Below, in pieces: positions 62,913 to 64,000 of a stretch of DNA of 64,000 nucleotides. The DNA comes from Stigmatella ashevillena (GTDB taxonomy: Bacteria; Myxococcota; Myxococcia; Myxococcales; Myxococcaceae): positions 6,070,425 to 6,134,424 of the forward strand of contig NZ_JAQNDM010000002.1 in NCBI RefSeq assembly GCF_028368975.1, read 5' to 3'. Both the position numbers and the translations under genes were made by a program. Each line of letters opens with the position of its first letter. Position 1 is the stretch's first letter. The notes under the pieces were generated by a model. It saw only the letters and a list, made by a program, of their open reading frames with translations. It searched no databases and had not been told where the DNA came from.

Positions 62913-64000
62913 ATGAACCAACCCACTTCTTTGCCCACGCGACCGGCGATCACTCCGATCCGGTTGAGTCTTCTTTCCGCGCTGGTGTTGAGCACCTCCG
63001 CGCTGGCACAGCCTGCCGGCTTGCCGGAGTTCGAGGTGGAGCGCATCGAGTTCAACCCCAGTGGCGCGGGCTCGCTCGTGCTGGGCACCGGCCAGGTGCT
63101 GCCGGACGCCAGCTTCCGCCTCTCCCTCATCGGGCACTACGAGAACCGCCCCCTCACCCCGTCCATCCCGGATGCCAGCGCGGAGAATGGCCGCCGCGAG
63201 GTGCCGCTGATCAGCCATCGCACCACCGCCCACCTTGTCGGTGCCTATGGTCTGGGGGGCAATGTGGAAGTCGGGCTCCAGGTGCCCCTCATTCTCAGCA
63301 ATGAGCAGGGCCAGCTGGAGAACACGCCCTTTGGCACCCCGGAGGGAGGCCTGAAGCTGGGCACCCCCATCGCCACCTTCAATGTGGGGCTGCTCTCCCA
63401 GTCCGAGGCCATTCCGGTGGACCTGGCCGCTGGGGTGAGCTTGGGCCTGCCGCTGGGCAGCGACAAGGCCCTGGCCCGTGAGAGTGGGCCGCGCGCCATT
63501 CCCCGCATCACGGTGGGCCGCGAGAGCGACGGCTTCCGCACGGGCTTCGAGTTGGGCGCTTCGCTGCGTCCCCGCGTGACCATCGGGACGGGCGAGAGCA
63601 ACGAGGCCTACAACACGCTGCGCCTGGGCACCTCGGTGAGCACCGTCGGCGAGGGCGTGCGCTACGAAGGCAACCTCCTGCTGAACATCCCCTTCGGCAC
63701 GGAGTCGCTCTCCGCTGAGGCGCTGGCGGGCGTGCGAGGCCCCGTGTCCAGCGGCGTCGAGGTCTTCGCCCTGGGCGGCATGGGCTTCGGTGGCACGCTG
63801 GGCACCCCGGACTTCCGCGTCATGCTCGGCGCGGCCTACGGCGGCGTTCCCAACCGCTGCGTGGCGGGCGGCAAGCATTCGCCGCAGCAGTGCCCGGACC
63901 TGGATGATGACAGCGACGGCGTGAAGAACAGCGACGATGCCTGCCCCACCGAGGGGGGCAAGGTGGACGCCAAGGGCTGCCCGCTCAAGGATGAGGACAA
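62913..64000 (+). CDS. OmpA-like outer-membrane protein, 3' end outside window
   Basis: 362 codons visible, running off the right edge. ATG 62913 (ATG 62901 also in frame, no ribosome site at either). Signal peptide with hydrophobic core RLSLLSALVLSTSALA, then an eight-to-ten-strand beta-barrel-like domain (about 45-305), then Asp-rich calcium-binding repeats (DLDDDSDGVKNSDDACPTE) of thrombospondin type 3, as in OmpA-like proteins ahead of their peptidoglycan-binding domain. The rest is outside. Confidence 0.85.
   Translation, partial: MNQPTSLPTRPAITPIRLSLLSALVLSTSALAQPAGLPEFEVERIEFNPSGAGSLVLGTGQVLPDASFRLSLIGHYENRPLTPSIPDASAENGRREVPLISHRTTAHLVGAYGLGGNVEVGLQVPLILSNEQGQLENTPFGTPEGGLKLGTPIATFNVGLLSQSEAIPVDLAAGVSLGLPLGSDKALARESGPRAIPRITVGRESDGFRTGFELGASLRPRVTIGTGESNEAYNTLRLGTSVSTVGEGVRYEGNLLLNIPFGTESLSAEALAGVRGPVSSGVEVFALGGMGFGGTLGTPDFRVMLGAAYGGVPNRCVAGGKHSPQQCPDLDDDSDGVKNSDDACPTEGGKVDAKGCPLKDED

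Overview
The window is chromosomal DNA of very high GC with almost every third codon position G or C. It carries three Hanks-type Ser/Thr kinases fused to membrane and TPR segments, five histidine kinases (three of them hybrids), an FHA-type sigma54 activator, a large share of lipoproteins and outer-membrane proteins, and tightly packed overlapping genes. Together these point to a myxobacterium, most likely of the Cystobacterineae (Stigmatella, Cystobacter, Archangium or Myxococcus-like). That is inference from gene content. No rRNA, tRNA, insertion sequence, prophage or CRISPR array was seen.

Layout. 1-8 kb: a kinase cut by the left edge, preceded in the same transcription unit by a 44-residue Cys-rich peptide gene; a secreted RicinB-FN3-FN3-glucose/sorbosone dehydrogenase; an Ala/Gly-rich orphan; a second kinase behind two CRP-like palindromes spaced 21 bp. 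8-19.8 kb: a VWA lipid-face protein with its membrane partner, two divergent PAS/GAF histidine kinases, a GreA/B-like factor, a rhodanese, Lgt, and a subtilase with a small companion. 20-29.7 kb: a lipid-related region with an SDR, a class A beta-lactamase-like hydrolase, then TetR, a FabH-like enzyme without the usual His and Asn, an acyl-CoA ligase, a lipoprotein, a beta-barrel and a lipid-anchored hydrolase, facing an exported lipase. 29.8-39.5 kb: TPR protein, chemoreceptor, XRE regulator, and a four-gene operon coupling a stand-alone B12 protein with the CarH light-sensing signature to two hybrid histidine kinases; then a GNAT and a small membrane protein. 39.6-44 kb: gyrB, followed by a lower-GC AAA ATPase/PIN nuclease pair that looks like a transferred defence or toxin module. 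44-48 kb: molybdenum cofactor genes (moeA, mobB, fdhD; mobA) with an AlkD-type DNA glycosylase. 48-56 kb: a histidine kinase, a response regulator and a divergent sigma54 activator around a 15-bp perfect palindrome, then the third kinase, a close paralogue of the one at the left edge. 56-64 kb: an acyltransferase, hydrolase and proline dehydrogenase operon, a hemerythrin-like protein, an AT-hook/Cys-rich DNA-binding protein, tryptophan 2,3-dioxygenase, an LprI-like secreted protein, and an outer-membrane protein cut by the right edge.

The strongest leads for something undescribed are (i) the B12 photosensor/phosphorelay operon at 33.1-38.1 kb, (ii) the AAA-PIN pair at 42.2-44.0 kb, (iii) the Cys-rich mini-peptide made with a Ser/Thr kinase at 1.2-1.4 kb, and (iv) the FabH-like enzyme with T and Y in place of the catalytic His and Asn at 22.7 kb.
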